A DNA stretch of 64,000 bases from Pseudoruegeria sp039972875 (GTDB lineage Bacteria > Pseudomonadota > Alphaproteobacteria > Rhodobacterales > Rhodobacteraceae). Below the pieces are notes generated by a model. The model made no database searches and was not told the DNA's origin. It saw nothing but the letters and a program-made list of their open reading frames with translations. The translations under genes were made by a program, and so were the position numbers. The DNA is taken from positions 62,001-126,000 of the forward strand of contig JBDWMA010000010.1 in assembly GCA_039972875.1 (NCBI GenBank). Direction: 5' to 3'. Below, piece by piece: positions 17,946 to 27,528 of the stretch (its first letter is position 1; each line of letters opens with the position of its first letter).

Positions 17946-20267
17946 ATGCATCATCTTGCAAAAAAATATGCTGAGGCTCAAATCAAAGAAGCACAAGTCG
18001 CAATTCGCAATGTTTCTCGGCGTCAGTTCTTAAGAACAGGTGCAGCTGGGTTCGCCCTGGCTGCCTTTTCAGGGACCGGCGCCGCCGCCTTTGATCGCTA
18101 CAAAACCGGTGGCGACGATATGCCGAACGGGCTAATTTATAACCCCAACGTATTTGTGTCGATCGCACCCGACGGTCAGGTGACAATTGTCGCGCATCGT
18201 TCTGAGATGGGGCAAGGGGCCCGAACCTCTTTGCCTATGGTGCTTGCCGATGAATTGGGCGCGGATTGGGACAAAGTCTCGATCGTACAAGCCGAAGGCG
18301 ATGAACCAAAATATGGCAACCAGAATACGGATGGGTCTCGCTCGCTGCGCCATCATATTCAATCCATGCGCCAAATGGGTGCCTCTGTGCGCCATATGTT
18401 ACAGTTCTCAGCCGCACAAAAGTGGGGCGTGGATATGGGTGACGTTGTCGTGGGTGTCCACGAGGTCAGCCTTGGTTCGCAGAAAATAGGATTTGGTGAG
18501 CTGGCTGAGGCCGCAATGGCGTTGCCTGTTCCTGAATTTGAAGAATTGACGTTCAAAACCGAGGCCGAGTTTCGCTATGTCGGAAAAGGTAAAATCGGAA
18601 TCGTTGATTTGCACGATATTACGACCGGTGCCGCGATTTACGGGGCCGATGTCATGTTACCCGGCATGAAGGTTGCGGTGATCGCGCGCCCGCCTGCGGT
18701 TGGTGAAACGCCTAAAATTGTCGACGACAAAGGTGCATTGGCCGTACCCGGCGTTGAAAGCATCCATATGCTGGAAGGCTCGATTATGCCGGCCGGATTT
18801 GCCCCACTCGGAGGGGTGGCCGTTGTTGCGGCACATACGGATGCCGCAATCAAGGGACGCGACGAACTTGAGCTAACTTGGGCCGCCAGCCCGCATTCAG
18901 GGTATGATTCGGATGCGTTCATGGCAGAAATGCGTGTGACGGCGTCGCAGCCCGGTAAAGTGATCCGCAAGGCCGGCGATTGGGAAACAGCAAAAGCCGG
19001 GGCGAACACTGTTTTTGAGCGCGAATATACCCAGTCACATATGGTTCATGCGCCGATGGAACCTTTGGTCGCGGTCGCGAATGTTAAAGCGGACAGCGCT
19101 GAAATTTGGGGACCGTTTCAATCTCCCTACCAAGTTCGCCAGGACGTTGCCGCTGCCGTGGGGCTTGATGTTGAACACGTTCGGGTAAACGTCACGCTGC
19201 TTGGCGGTGGGTTTGGGCGTAAATCAAAAGGTGATTATGGGATAGAAGCCGCCCTATTGAGCCAAAAAGTAGGGTCCCCTGTTAAAGTCCAGTGGACGCG
19301 TGAAGACGATATTCGTCATGCCTTTAATCATACGACATCCGTGGAACGAATTGAGGCCGCCATTGATCAGGATGGTAAGGTGACAGGGATGCGGTACAAC
19401 TCGGTTGCGCCGACTATTCTGTCCACTTTCGCCGAAGACCCTGGGTATCAGTTCAACCTTGAGAGCGGTATGGGGCATGCAGACCTCCCGTTCGAGGTGC
19501 CAAATCTCTCCATTGAGAACGGCAAGGCAATGTCTCATACGCGCATTGGTTGGTTCCGCTCGGTATCCAATATTCCGCGGGCTTGGGCGGTGCAGTCGTT
19601 CTCTGCCGAACTCGCCCATGAACTGGGCAAAGATCAAAAGGATATGTTGCTAGAGCTCATTGGATCTGATCGCCAGCTTGATCCCGTTAAGAACGGTTTT
19701 GCCGACGATTTTTGGAACTACGGCGAAAAGAACGAAGTCTATCCGATCGATACGATACGGTTGAAAAATGTGCTTAACCTTGCCGCAGAGAAGGCCGATT
19801 GGGGCAAGACTTTGCCAGCCGGAGAAGGTCTAGGAATTGCTGTCCACCGATCCTTTGTGACCTATGTCGCGGCTGTGGCCCATGTAAAAATTGAAGATGA
19901 TGGAACAATCCGTGTTCCCGAAGTTCATATGGCAATCGACTGTGGTTTCGCAGCCAATCCAGAACGCATCCGCAGTCAGATGGAAGGGGCAGCAGTCATG
20001 GGTATGACAACTGCGCTACACAGTGGAGTGACTTATCAAAACGGCGCTGTCGAAGAAGGAAACTTCGACTCATATGAAATGGTCCGTGCCAGCAATTACC
20101 CGGAAATGGTTCATACTCATATCGTTGAACATCCGTTTTCGGTGCACGCGGCTGGCGTCGGAGAGCCTGGCCTCCCACCTATTCCACCGGCCATTGGCAA
20201 TGCGATATTCGCAGCAAGTGGTAAACGGGTTCGCGATTTGCCAATCGGCGGCTCTATCGAAGCTTGA
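17946..20267 (+). CDS. Molybdopterin subunit of aldehyde/isoquinoline oxidoreductase (IorB type)
   Basis: Large catalytic subunit, 773 residues, of a periplasmic molybdenum hydroxylase or aldehyde oxidase. A Tat signal is present (SRRQFLRTGAAGFALAAF). Cofactor motifs include GQGARTSLPMVLADELG, LGGGFGRKSKGDYGIEA, HTRIGWFRSVSN and the catalytic-glutamate region GVGEPGLPPIPPAIGNA. ATG 17946 was chosen because it directly follows the small-subunit stop and starts the Tat signal. With the PQQ dehydrogenase and cytochrome c it could oxidise an alcohol to aldehyde and then acid in the periplasm (inference). IorAB proteins lack the FAD subunit, which fits a cytochrome acceptor. Confidence 0.88.
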   Translation: MHHLAKKYAEAQIKEAQVAIRNVSRRQFLRTGAAGFALAAFSGTGAAAFDRYKTGGDDMPNGLIYNPNVFVSIAPDGQVTIVAHRSEMGQGARTSLPMVLADELGADWDKVSIVQAEGDEPKYGNQNTDGSRSLRHHIQSMRQMGASVRHMLQFSAAQKWGVDMGDVVVGVHEVSLGSQKIGFGELAEAAMALPVPEFEELTFKTEAEFRYVGKGKIGIVDLHDITTGAAIYGADVMLPGMKVAVIARPPAVGETPKIVDDKGALAVPGVESIHMLEGSIMPAGFAPLGGVAVVAAHTDAAIKGRDELELTWAASPHSGYDSDAFMAEMRVTASQPGKVIRKAGDWETAKAGANTVFEREYTQSHMVHAPMEPLVAVANVKADSAEIWGPFQSPYQVRQDVAAAVGLDVEHVRVNVTLLGGGFGRKSKGDYGIEAALLSQKVGSPVKVQWTREDDIRHAFNHTTSVERIEAAIDQDGKVTGMRYNSVAPTILSTFAEDPGYQFNLESGMGHADLPFEVPNLSIENGKAMSHTRIGWFRSVSNIPRAWAVQSFSAELAHELGKDQKDMLLELIGSDRQLDPVKNGFADDFWNYGEKNEVYPIDTIRLKNVLNLAAEKADWGKTLPAGEGLGIAVHRSFVTYVAAVAHVKIEDDGTIRVPEVHMAIDCGFAANPERIRSQMEGAAVMGMTTALHSGVTYQNGAVEEGNFDSYEMVRASNYPEMVHTHIVEHPFSVHAAGVGEPGLPPIPPAIGNAIFAASGKRVRDLPIGGSIEA

Positions 20268-20362
20268 TTGCAAGTAGAAAGCACGGAGCTGAAGACCTTG
20301 TGTCGGATGTATCCGCGCTTTCTACGTACTTACCAGAAGGCCGTAGATCCATTGGTTGTACG

Positions 20363-21110
20363 GGGACTGATGCATTAAGATTTTACGGCAAACTTTCACT
20401 CGGTTTTCATATTGTTGAATTATCTGCCGGAGCATTCCAAAAAACTTTTCTACAGGCAGGGTTTCCATTATGACACTTGATTTCAAGGGCAGCCCCTATC
20501 CGAAAGACGTGATCTTGTACGCGATGTTTTTTATGTGCGCTACGCTGTCTCTTATCTTGATTTGGAAGAGTTCATGGCAGCGCGAGGTCTGAAAATTTAC
20601 CACGCAACGTTGAGTAGATGGGTCGTGAAGTATTCGCCACTCATCGTCAAAAAAGCGCCGATCACAAAGCTACTCACGGGCTAATCTTGGCGCATGGATG
20701 AAACTTACATCAAGGTGAATGGAAAATGGACTTATCTGTATGGGGTCGTCGATAAGCATGGGAAAACCCTTGATTTCATGCTGTCAGAACACCGGGATGA
20801 GACGATAGCAACCGCATTCTTCAGCCGTGCGATTTGCAGCAAGGGTTTCCACGACAGGGTGGTAATCGACAAAAGCGGGGCAAATCTCGCTGGGCTGTAG
20901 AACATGAATTGCGCGCTATTTTGTACGGCTGGATCTGAATGATCGAAATCCTGCAGGTCAAATATCTGAACAATATTATCGAACAGGATCACAGATTCAT
21001 CAAGAAGTTAACGCGGCAACTGAAGGCCTTTAAATCCTTTAGCTCAGCGGCCGCAACACTGGAAGGCATCGAAGTCGCACACATGATCCGGTAAGGTCAA
21101 TTCGGAAAAA
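20363..21110 (+). mobile_element. IS6-family element, degenerate full-length copy
   Basis: The left end at ~20363 (GGGACTGATGCATTAAG) is followed by a transposase in pieces: DFKGSPYPKDVILYAMFF, then in another frame VRYAVSYLDLEEFMAARGLK and LSRWVVKYSPLI, a stop, MDETYIKVNGKWTYLYGVV, LDFMLSEHRDETIATAFFSR, a stop, and LNNIIEQDHRFIKKLTRQLK. Multiple stops and frameshifts make it inactive. It is inverted relative to the related pieces at 11390-11838 and 13155-13430. The right end is not clear. Confidence 0.75.
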
Positions 21111-21407
21111 TAGGCCAGTCTGTTCTCGTTGATTGGGCCTGGCTTTCTATCTAACAGGATGATGCTTTAGTCCAAATATCCATTTATTCACCGTTGTCCT
21201 CGCGGTGTATGTTCGCGAAGGCTTATGAAGCCTGAGCACAATTTCGCCAATCAGCCTAGTAGATTAACCAGTATCGAATTGCTATCTATGGGCGTTAGAT
21301 ATACATCTCAATATACCTTAAGAGTAGTCCGCATCCACCAAAAGCAAGCCCTCTCTTTCATTTACGCTCTTATTGAGAGCGTCAGGCTGCTGATAATGGG
21401 GACGAAA

Positions 21408-22853
21408 ATGTATCTTGATGCAGAGTACAAATACGAAAGAATCATTCGCTGGTACGAGGCGCAGCTTCGGCAAGGGCAGGTGTCACCTCATTCCGAAGTC
21501 CCAAGCATTCGGCAGATTTCCTCCAATTTCAATCTAAGTATTTCTTCGGTTCAGCGGGCAATGAGAGAACTGCGTCGGCAAGGTTTGATATACTCAAACG
21601 GCAAAAAACGTTTCTACTTTTCCGAAATTTCGCCGACCGATGAAACAGCAATAGAGGACAGAACAGATTACGCGAGCAGAACTGCTAAGTTGATTTTTCT
21701 TTCACAAAAATCAGACATGGCAACATTTAACCGTGCCTTTCTTGGTAGAAGCCTTGATGCCAGTCCTTTTATCCAGAAATGCCTCCGCAGTTTGGGAACA
21801 AGTGACCCACAAAGCTTTAATGCGATGTCGCCAGCCGGTGGGTTGACGGAGCTACGTCGACGGCTGGTTGGGATCATGTTTGAGCGACGTGTGATTAGCC
21901 GTGCTGCCGATATCGTGGTGACCCAGGGTGATGATACTGCGCTTGAGGCGGTTCTCGATTCTACTTGTGTTGCTGGCGATACAATTCTTGTAGAGAGCCC
22001 TACCAATCACAGCGTGCTTGAAGCAGCCCGCCGTCTTGGGTTGAAGGTCCAAACCGTTGAAACTGATATTCAATGTGGCATTGATTTGCAGCATCTTGAG
22101 CGGGCAATGCAGGGTGGATCGGCAAGGGTGCTTTACCTTAGCCCGACAATTCAGGTGCCTCTGGGGTTCGTCATGCCCCAAGCGCATAGATTGCGGATTA
22201 TTGAGATGGCCGAACGCAACGGCGTCATTATTATCGAAGATGATATGTTTGCAGATCTGGTACCACATGCGGACCGTCCCCCTGCTTTGGCGTCCTTGAG
22301 CAATACGGGTAATGTGATTTATCTGGGTTCGTTTAATCGAACCATTGCCTCGTCAATTTCAATTGGCTGGTGCGCGAGCAAGAAATATGCTGATGAAATC
22401 GCCGGTAAACTTGTCGAGCGCTCGTATTCCGTTTCCACATTGAACCAACAATTGTTGATCGAGTTTTTGCGCCGAGGTTATGACAAAGATCACGGCATGG
22501 TGTTGCAGTCCAAGATACAGAGAAATGATCAGATATTCCAAAGTATCATTGCGTCGCATTTCCCAAAGGATACCCAAATATTGGGCGTCAAATGCGGGTT
22601 TTCCAAACTGTTGCAGCTGCCGTTTGACCTTGCTCCAGATGATTTCAAAGCTTTAGAGGCACAGGATTTTCCGATTTGCGATCTTGGCGCATTTTACAAC
22701 CGCGCCTATCCGACCAACATCCTGCGCATTTGCCTATGTGAAGCGATCGACGCTCCGGTTAAAACGTATTTCCAAAATCTTGGGCGGTCTTTGTCAAACA
22801 TTTGTGCCTCGAAAGACCGCCAAGCTACTGGGTTGGCTTCAAAATCTATGTAG
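21408..22853 (+). CDS. MocR/GabR-like regulator lacking the PLP lysine
   Basis: A GntR-type winged helix (residues ~5-65, with SEVPSIRQISSNFNLSISSV) fused to a fold-type I aminotransferase domain (~80-470). In MocR proteins the PLP lysine sits in a TFSK-type motif; here it reads GSFNRTIASSISIGW, with arginine at codon 22338-22340 (residue ~311), so no Schiff base with PLP can form. The aspartate in IIEDDMF is kept. ATG 21396 is also possible; 21408 is preferred for the GGGGAC just before it. It converges on the sbnC-like gene with an 8-base overlap and is the only regulator in the siderophore locus, so it may sense a locus metabolite (inference). Confidence 0.8.
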   Translation: MYLDAEYKYERIIRWYEAQLRQGQVSPHSEVPSIRQISSNFNLSISSVQRAMRELRRQGLIYSNGKKRFYFSEISPTDETAIEDRTDYASRTAKLIFLSQKSDMATFNRAFLGRSLDASPFIQKCLRSLGTSDPQSFNAMSPAGGLTELRRRLVGIMFERRVISRAADIVVTQGDDTALEAVLDSTCVAGDTILVESPTNHSVLEAARRLGLKVQTVETDIQCGIDLQHLERAMQGGSARVLYLSPTIQVPLGFVMPQAHRLRIIEMAERNGVIIIEDDMFADLVPHADRPPALASLSNTGNVIYLGSFNRTIASSISIGWCASKKYADEIAGKLVERSYSVSTLNQQLLIEFLRRGYDKDHGMVLQSKIQRNDQIFQSIIASHFPKDTQILGVKCGFSKLLQLPFDLAPDDFKALEAQDFPICDLGAFYNRAYPTNILRICLCEAIDAPVKTYFQNLGRSLSNICASKDRQATGLASKSM

Positions 22854-24672
22854 ACCGGGCCTTCACATCGCAAAGCGGGTTCTTGACAAAATGAGAACGG
22901 TTACCATCGTCAGGAAATAATCGCCGCTTTGCAAGCTGTTCTACTTCTACGGTCTCAACAAAGATGCCAAACTCTCGATATCTGTCGGCCAAAACCTTGT
23001 TAGAAGACTTATAGTTCGTGATGATATCGCGCGCGATTTCCCAGAATGAAATTTCTGGGAAATCACAATGCTTATCCAGAAAATGAGCGATTTCTGACAG
23101 GTTGATAAAGAAAACGGCGTCGAGCACGAAGTCTCTGACATATGCGAAATCCTCGATTTCAATGTAAGAATTTCGATTGATATTCTGATGATGAGGAGGG
23201 ACTTGGTGAATTTTGGGGCAGCTCTCGGAGTCTTTTTGAACCGAAGGGACATAACGAATTCCATCATGGAAATCTTTCAGCGCAAGTCTGGTGGGCAATC
23301 CGTTTTTACATACCAAAATAGAATTCTGGCTGTGGGCCTCTACCCCAACGCCGTGGTTATAAAGCAGGTGAATTATCGGTAGGATCATAACCTCTAAAAG
23401 AGCTGAAACCCAAGTTTCGACCGTATGCGCACCGATCCAATCATCAATGATCGGGCGCCCATCTCGATCCATGCTGGTGATTGCACTAAAAGGAAGGGCC
23501 GTTTCGGCCTCGTGTAGATGTGGTATCAAGCTTTCGCGCCAAATGCATGACAAAGCTCCATATGTCACATCCGAACCGTCTGTACTGCCGAGGTGGACAG
23601 TCGTTCCAACAATTTCAGGCAGCAGAATTAGCCCCAAATGGTCCAAAAGATAGGGATCATTGCGATATATGTGCATTAGCCAGTCGCTAACGATTGGCGC
23701 GTTTTTAACCGTATGTGGTGAGAGAATACGCGAAGATGATGTATTCTGGATGCTCATCGCGCATTTTACGTAACACTGCGCAGGATTGCTGCGATTTACC
23801 AAGGTGCGTATGGATTGCTGAGCAAGGTATCTGTCTTCTAATACGCCGAGATACAGTAATTTTCCGGAATGAAAATACTCTGAAAAATGGCGTGCGATGA
23901 CATTGTTCCATTGCCACGGATGAACGGGTACAAGCTGATAATCTGCAGCGCGATTGCCGAATTTCTGGCTCAGTTCCTGAAGGCGGGGCAATGCGAATGA
24001 GGGCATTTCCTGACTATAAAACGCATCTCGTTCTACGTGTCGTGACAACACGGTGTCAGAAATTTCATTATGGCTTGCTAAAAGGACGGGATACATTTCC
24101 TGCGCGAACTCTGGGGCGTAGGCTAAGTTATCATCCATGTTGAAACCTACGCGGGACTTGTAGCAGGGGTGATAGGGATGCCCGTCCGCAAGATGCGTTT
24201 CAATTGTGTCATAGTCCTCGTGCCTCAGCACTTTTGACTGACCAGAGCACTGAAATTGCGCGACAACGTCGTTGACGAGTGTCAGCTCCAACTCTTGTTT
24301 GAGCCGTTTGGTATGAGGTTGATCAGACCCCAATTGGCTTTGTATTTCATCAACGAAATCCAGTATGGAAAGGGTGGCTTCAGCTCGGTCGTTTTTGTAT
24401 TTGGTAATACTTTTTTCATCCAGCCTGATCCGGTCAAAACTGACGGAGACTTTGCCCTCTGCCTCGTAGCGAATGGCCGTTTCAGCAGAGCTTTCGCAAT
24501 GTATCGTGAAACGCGTTTTGTCGTTTACATCGATGCGCTCCGCAGGAACCAACCCCTCGTAGATCAACGCCTCCATCAATTGACGAAACAATCGACGTTG
24601 AACCTGATCATAAGCCGTAGAGGTTAGAGCTTTTTGTAGCAATTGCGATGTATCTGAACGTGACAAGGACAT
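22846..24672 (-). CDS. NIS siderophore synthetase, IucA/IucC family (SbnC-like)
   Basis: NRPS-independent siderophore synthetase that adenylates a carboxylate and condenses it with an amine. The 608-residue protein has the ATP-site motif GHPYHPCYKSRVGF, HPWQW, the SIRT strand, HSQN and LKDFHDG. It is paralogous to the second half of the fused protein at 27506. In staphylococci SbnC adds 2-oxoglutarate to the growing staphyloferrin B chain. The role here is assigned by synteny, because the fused gene already resembles adjacent sbnE and sbnF. It is transcribed away from the divergent MATE gene. Confidence 0.85.
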   Translation of the reverse strand: MSLSRSDTSQLLQKALTSTAYDQVQRRLFRQLMEALIYEGLVPAERIDVNDKTRFTIHCESSAETAIRYEAEGKVSVSFDRIRLDEKSITKYKNDRAEATLSILDFVDEIQSQLGSDQPHTKRLKQELELTLVNDVVAQFQCSGQSKVLRHEDYDTIETHLADGHPYHPCYKSRVGFNMDDNLAYAPEFAQEMYPVLLASHNEISDTVLSRHVERDAFYSQEMPSFALPRLQELSQKFGNRAADYQLVPVHPWQWNNVIARHFSEYFHSGKLLYLGVLEDRYLAQQSIRTLVNRSNPAQCYVKCAMSIQNTSSSRILSPHTVKNAPIVSDWLMHIYRNDPYLLDHLGLILLPEIVGTTVHLGSTDGSDVTYGALSCIWRESLIPHLHEAETALPFSAITSMDRDGRPIIDDWIGAHTVETWVSALLEVMILPIIHLLYNHGVGVEAHSQNSILVCKNGLPTRLALKDFHDGIRYVPSVQKDSESCPKIHQVPPHHQNINRNSYIEIEDFAYVRDFVLDAVFFINLSEIAHFLDKHCDFPEISFWEIARDIITNYKSSNKVLADRYREFGIFVETVEVEQLAKRRLFPDDGNRSHFVKNPLCDVKARST

Positions 24673-24784
24673 GGTTGGGCCTGCTCATTTTTGTTGGTGC
24701 TCACCTCGCCAGCGGCGGCAGATATGAGCAATTTCAATGTGCGCAGTAAGAGCAGCTCCAGTGGGGATTTGCGATAATAAATTA

Positions 24785-24795
24785 AGTGTATCAAT
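24785..24795. promoter_or_regulatory. Element shared with the sbnA-like promoter
   Basis: The 11-mer AGTGTATCAAT lies in the divergent region between the SbnC-like gene and the MATE exporter and recurs exactly at 33763-33773, upstream of the sbnA-like gene. It could be part of a common promoter or operator of the siderophore locus. The match is short, so this is weak. Confidence 0.25.
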
Positions 24796-24900
24796 GCTTT
24801 GTAGTGGATGTATCGAAGTGCGCTGCCTAATTACCAATTCAAGGCGCGGCTGTGCCGTTGTGGTTCGCACCCAGTTTTTCATCCATTAGATCCGAGCGCT

Positions 24901-26274
24901 ATGAAGACACACATCAAGAGAATATTCACCTTCTCATTGCCCCTTGCCATGGCGGAACTTGCACATATTTCGATGGCTTTCACTGATACGTTTCTGTTCA
25001 GTTTGCTGGGCGTTGAAACGCTGGCAGGTGCAGGTCTTGGAACCAGCATGCTTCATTTTATGACCATCGTTTGTATGGGCTTGGTCGCAGGTGTCGGAAA
25101 CCTGGTTGCCATCGCTTATGGTGCTGAGAGGGATGACGACATAAACGCAACTGTTCAGGCCGGGGTTCTCGTTTCAATCGTGTTGTTCTGCGTGGTGCTG
25201 TGCATGGTTGCATTTAGCCCACAGCTTTTGGCTGCATTCGGGCAAAAGGACGCGCTTATTCGTGATGCGTATACGTATATGTCCGTCGCGGTTTGGTCTG
25301 TTCTGCCGGTTTTGGTGCTCAGGGTATTCAGAGGCCTGTCGACGGGGGTCGGGCATCGGATTTCCATCTTCAAGGTCAGTCTATTTGGTGCCGTTCTCAA
25401 CCTTCCGCTCAGCTACGCTTTGATGGAGGGTTTTTTGTTCCTGCCGCCGCTGGGGGTCGCAGGCATCGGTATCGCCACATCAATTGTTGCGCTGCTTATG
25501 TTGGTCACTTTTTTATATGACATTTATAAACGCAAGCGTTTCAGAAACTGGCAGATTTGGCGGGCTAAGACGTCGTTGCAGGACCTTCGCTTGGCGATGC
25601 GTGACGTTCTGCAAATGGGCCTGCCGATCGGGGTGGCCTATGGGATGGAGGCAGGTCTTTTTGCCGTTGCTGGGCTTCTGGCAGGCAGTTTAGGCCCGGT
25701 TGCGCTGGCGTCACATCACATCGCATTGCAATGTTCCATCGTTGCGTTTCGCATCCCGGCTGCGATTGCGCAAGCGACCTCGGCGCTGATTGGACAAAGT
25801 TACGGGGCAGGGCAACCTGAACTGGTTCGCTCGTTCGCAATATCTGGACTGATTTTGGGGGCCGCCTATAGCCTTTTGTCCAGTTTCATATTCCTGGCAG
25901 TCCCCAATACGCTGGTCAGTATTTTTGTGTCCAGCAGCTCCCCTGACACCTTTGATGTGAGACAAACCGCGATTGGGTTATTGGTCATTGCGGCGGCCTT
26001 CCAATTTGTCGATGGCTTGCAAGTCATCGCAATGGGCGCACTACGGGGGCTTCACAATACCTATATGCCAACAGTTCTGACTGTATCAGGTTACTGGCTG
26101 GTCGGATTGCCGGCCGCTTTTCTGCTGGCACCCATGGCGGGTGTTCGCGGGGTCTGGTGGGGGTTGGCGCTCGGGCTGGGGGCGACGGCGATAATGTTAA
26201 TTATGCTTCTTCACCGAGTTTGCGTGAACCTGTCTGCTGAACCAGAACTACAATATATGAAAGGCTCAACTTGA
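24901..26274 (+). CDS. MATE-family efflux transporter, probable siderophore exporter
   Basis: A 457-residue membrane protein with twelve predicted helices in two related halves; the N-terminal helix begins FSLPLAMAELAHISMAFTDT and the second half repeats it with MGLPIGVAYGMEAGLFAVAG, as in MATE antiporters. The upstream frame is open, but ATG 24901 starts at the family position. It stands between two siderophore synthetase genes, where Staphylococcus has the MFS exporter SbnD, so export of the finished siderophore is the likely job (inference). Confidence 0.85.
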   Translation: MKTHIKRIFTFSLPLAMAELAHISMAFTDTFLFSLLGVETLAGAGLGTSMLHFMTIVCMGLVAGVGNLVAIAYGAERDDDINATVQAGVLVSIVLFCVVLCMVAFSPQLLAAFGQKDALIRDAYTYMSVAVWSVLPVLVLRVFRGLSTGVGHRISIFKVSLFGAVLNLPLSYALMEGFLFLPPLGVAGIGIATSIVALLMLVTFLYDIYKRKRFRNWQIWRAKTSLQDLRLAMRDVLQMGLPIGVAYGMEAGLFAVAGLLAGSLGPVALASHHIALQCSIVAFRIPAAIAQATSALIGQSYGAGQPELVRSFAISGLILGAAYSLLSSFIFLAVPNTLVSIFVSSSSPDTFDVRQTAIGLLVIAAAFQFVDGLQVIAMGALRGLHNTYMPTVLTVSGYWLVGLPAAFLLAPMAGVRGVWWGLALGLGATAIMLIMLLHRVCVNLSAEPELQYMKGST

Positions 26275-26316
26275 GGGTTGCGCCTTAGTTACTGTCATGG
26301 ATTGATTGGTTTCAGC

Positions 26317-27528
26317 CTAATAAAACAGGCATCCATTGCGCATATAATAGCGATCTGGATGTGGGTGACTTAAGAAATCGTGGTGCGAGATATGCCAGCC
26401 ATAGGCCCCTGCCTTTTCAAACGCGATTAGATCACCCACGCGCAATGCGTCGATCATGACGTTTCGGGCAAGAATATCCTTTGGCGTGCACAGTTCACCG
26501 CATAAAGACACGGCTTCTTGCTCTATTCTTGGCCTTGGATAGGGATGGTCCCATTTATCTTTTTTCACAACGCGGAATGGATGATTGTGTTGCCATGAGG
26601 CAGGCAGGCGGAACTGGTGGGTGCCACCGCGCAGGATCGCGAAATTCTCATCATGGTTTTGCTTTATGTCGACAATTTCGGTGAGATAGACTCCGCAATC
26701 GGCGGTCACATACCGCCCGCATTCCATCGCGACCTCTATGTCATCAGATAAATGTGTATCCAGCAAAGCTTGCAAGCCGGTACAATAGGCAGCCCAATCA
26801 AAGCTCTGATCTGCTGCAGAATAATCGATACCTATACCGCCCCCAACGTTGATCAGCTTGATGTCGAGCTGGTGTGCCATTTGCCAGTCGTTACATGTCT
26901 GTAGATAGGTCTCAACCAGTTTCAGATGGCTGGCCGCGTTCAGGTTGTTTGACAGGGAATGGAAGTGGAATCCGATGATATTCACATGCGGATACTGAGC
27001 GAGTGATGCGAGAATATCGTCAATTTGCAGCTGATCGATGCCAAATTGAGTGGGCTTTCCAGCCATTTGAAGCGTTGCCTCCGGGAGTTCAAATCGTGGG
27101 TTTACCCGAAGCAGCACATCGACCGAACGCCCGTAATGGGCGGCAAGTGCATTCAGTCTGGCAAGTTGAAATGCACTTTCGACATGATAAAGCTCCACAC
27201 CAGCAAGAAGCGCGCCTTCAAGCTCTGTATTGGTTTTGCTTGGTCCACCGAATGCAATCGGGGCATGGGCAGCAGCTTGTCGTGCCTTTTGAACCTCGCC
27301 CAATGACGCCACTTCAAAGCCATATATGTATGGCGCTAGGGCAGATAGCACCGGCAGATCCGAGTTGGCCTTAATTGCGTAATAGAAACGGACCTGTTTA
27401 GGCAGTTGTTCAATAATTTTCTTGGTGCGTTCAGCCAATGTATCGAGGTCGTAATAATAAGCGCAGATGGGCTGTTGCGCGCTTGCAAGAACCGTGCGCA
27501 TTGGTTCAAGAGACAACGAGTTGGTCAT
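26317..27528 (-). CDS. PLP-dependent decarboxylase, SbnH-like
   Basis: A fold-type III decarboxylase of the Orn/DAP/Arg group, 403 residues. PLP lysine is in YYAIKANSD (residue ~53), the phosphate site in INVGGGIGIDY, and the second-subunit cysteine in GELCTPKDILA. In staphyloferrin B synthesis SbnH decarboxylates the citryl-diaminopropionate intermediate to leave an ethylenediamine unit. Its start overlaps the end of the fused synthetase gene by 23 bases, indicating translational coupling. A housekeeping diaminopimelate decarboxylase is unlikely given this context. Confidence 0.85.
   Translation of the reverse strand: MTNSLSLEPMRTVLASAQQPICAYYYDLDTLAERTKKIIEQLPKQVRFYYAIKANSDLPVLSALAPYIYGFEVASLGEVQKARQAAAHAPIAFGGPSKTNTELEGALLAGVELYHVESAFQLARLNALAAHYGRSVDVLLRVNPRFELPEATLQMAGKPTQFGIDQLQIDDILASLAQYPHVNIIGFHFHSLSNNLNAASHLKLVETYLQTCNDWQMAHQLDIKLINVGGGIGIDYSAADQSFDWAAYCTGLQALLDTHLSDDIEVAMECGRYVTADCGVYLTEIVDIKQNHDENFAILRGGTHQFRLPASWQHNHPFRVVKKDKWDHPYPRPRIEQEAVSLCGELCTPKDILARNVMIDALRVGDLIAFEKAGAYGWHISHHDFLSHPHPDRYYMRNGCLFY

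Noticed and set aside
26317..27528. Diaminopimelate decarboxylase (lysA) of lysine synthesis
   Set aside because: Overlap with the fused siderophore synthetase and match in gene order to sbnH make the siderophore role much more likely.
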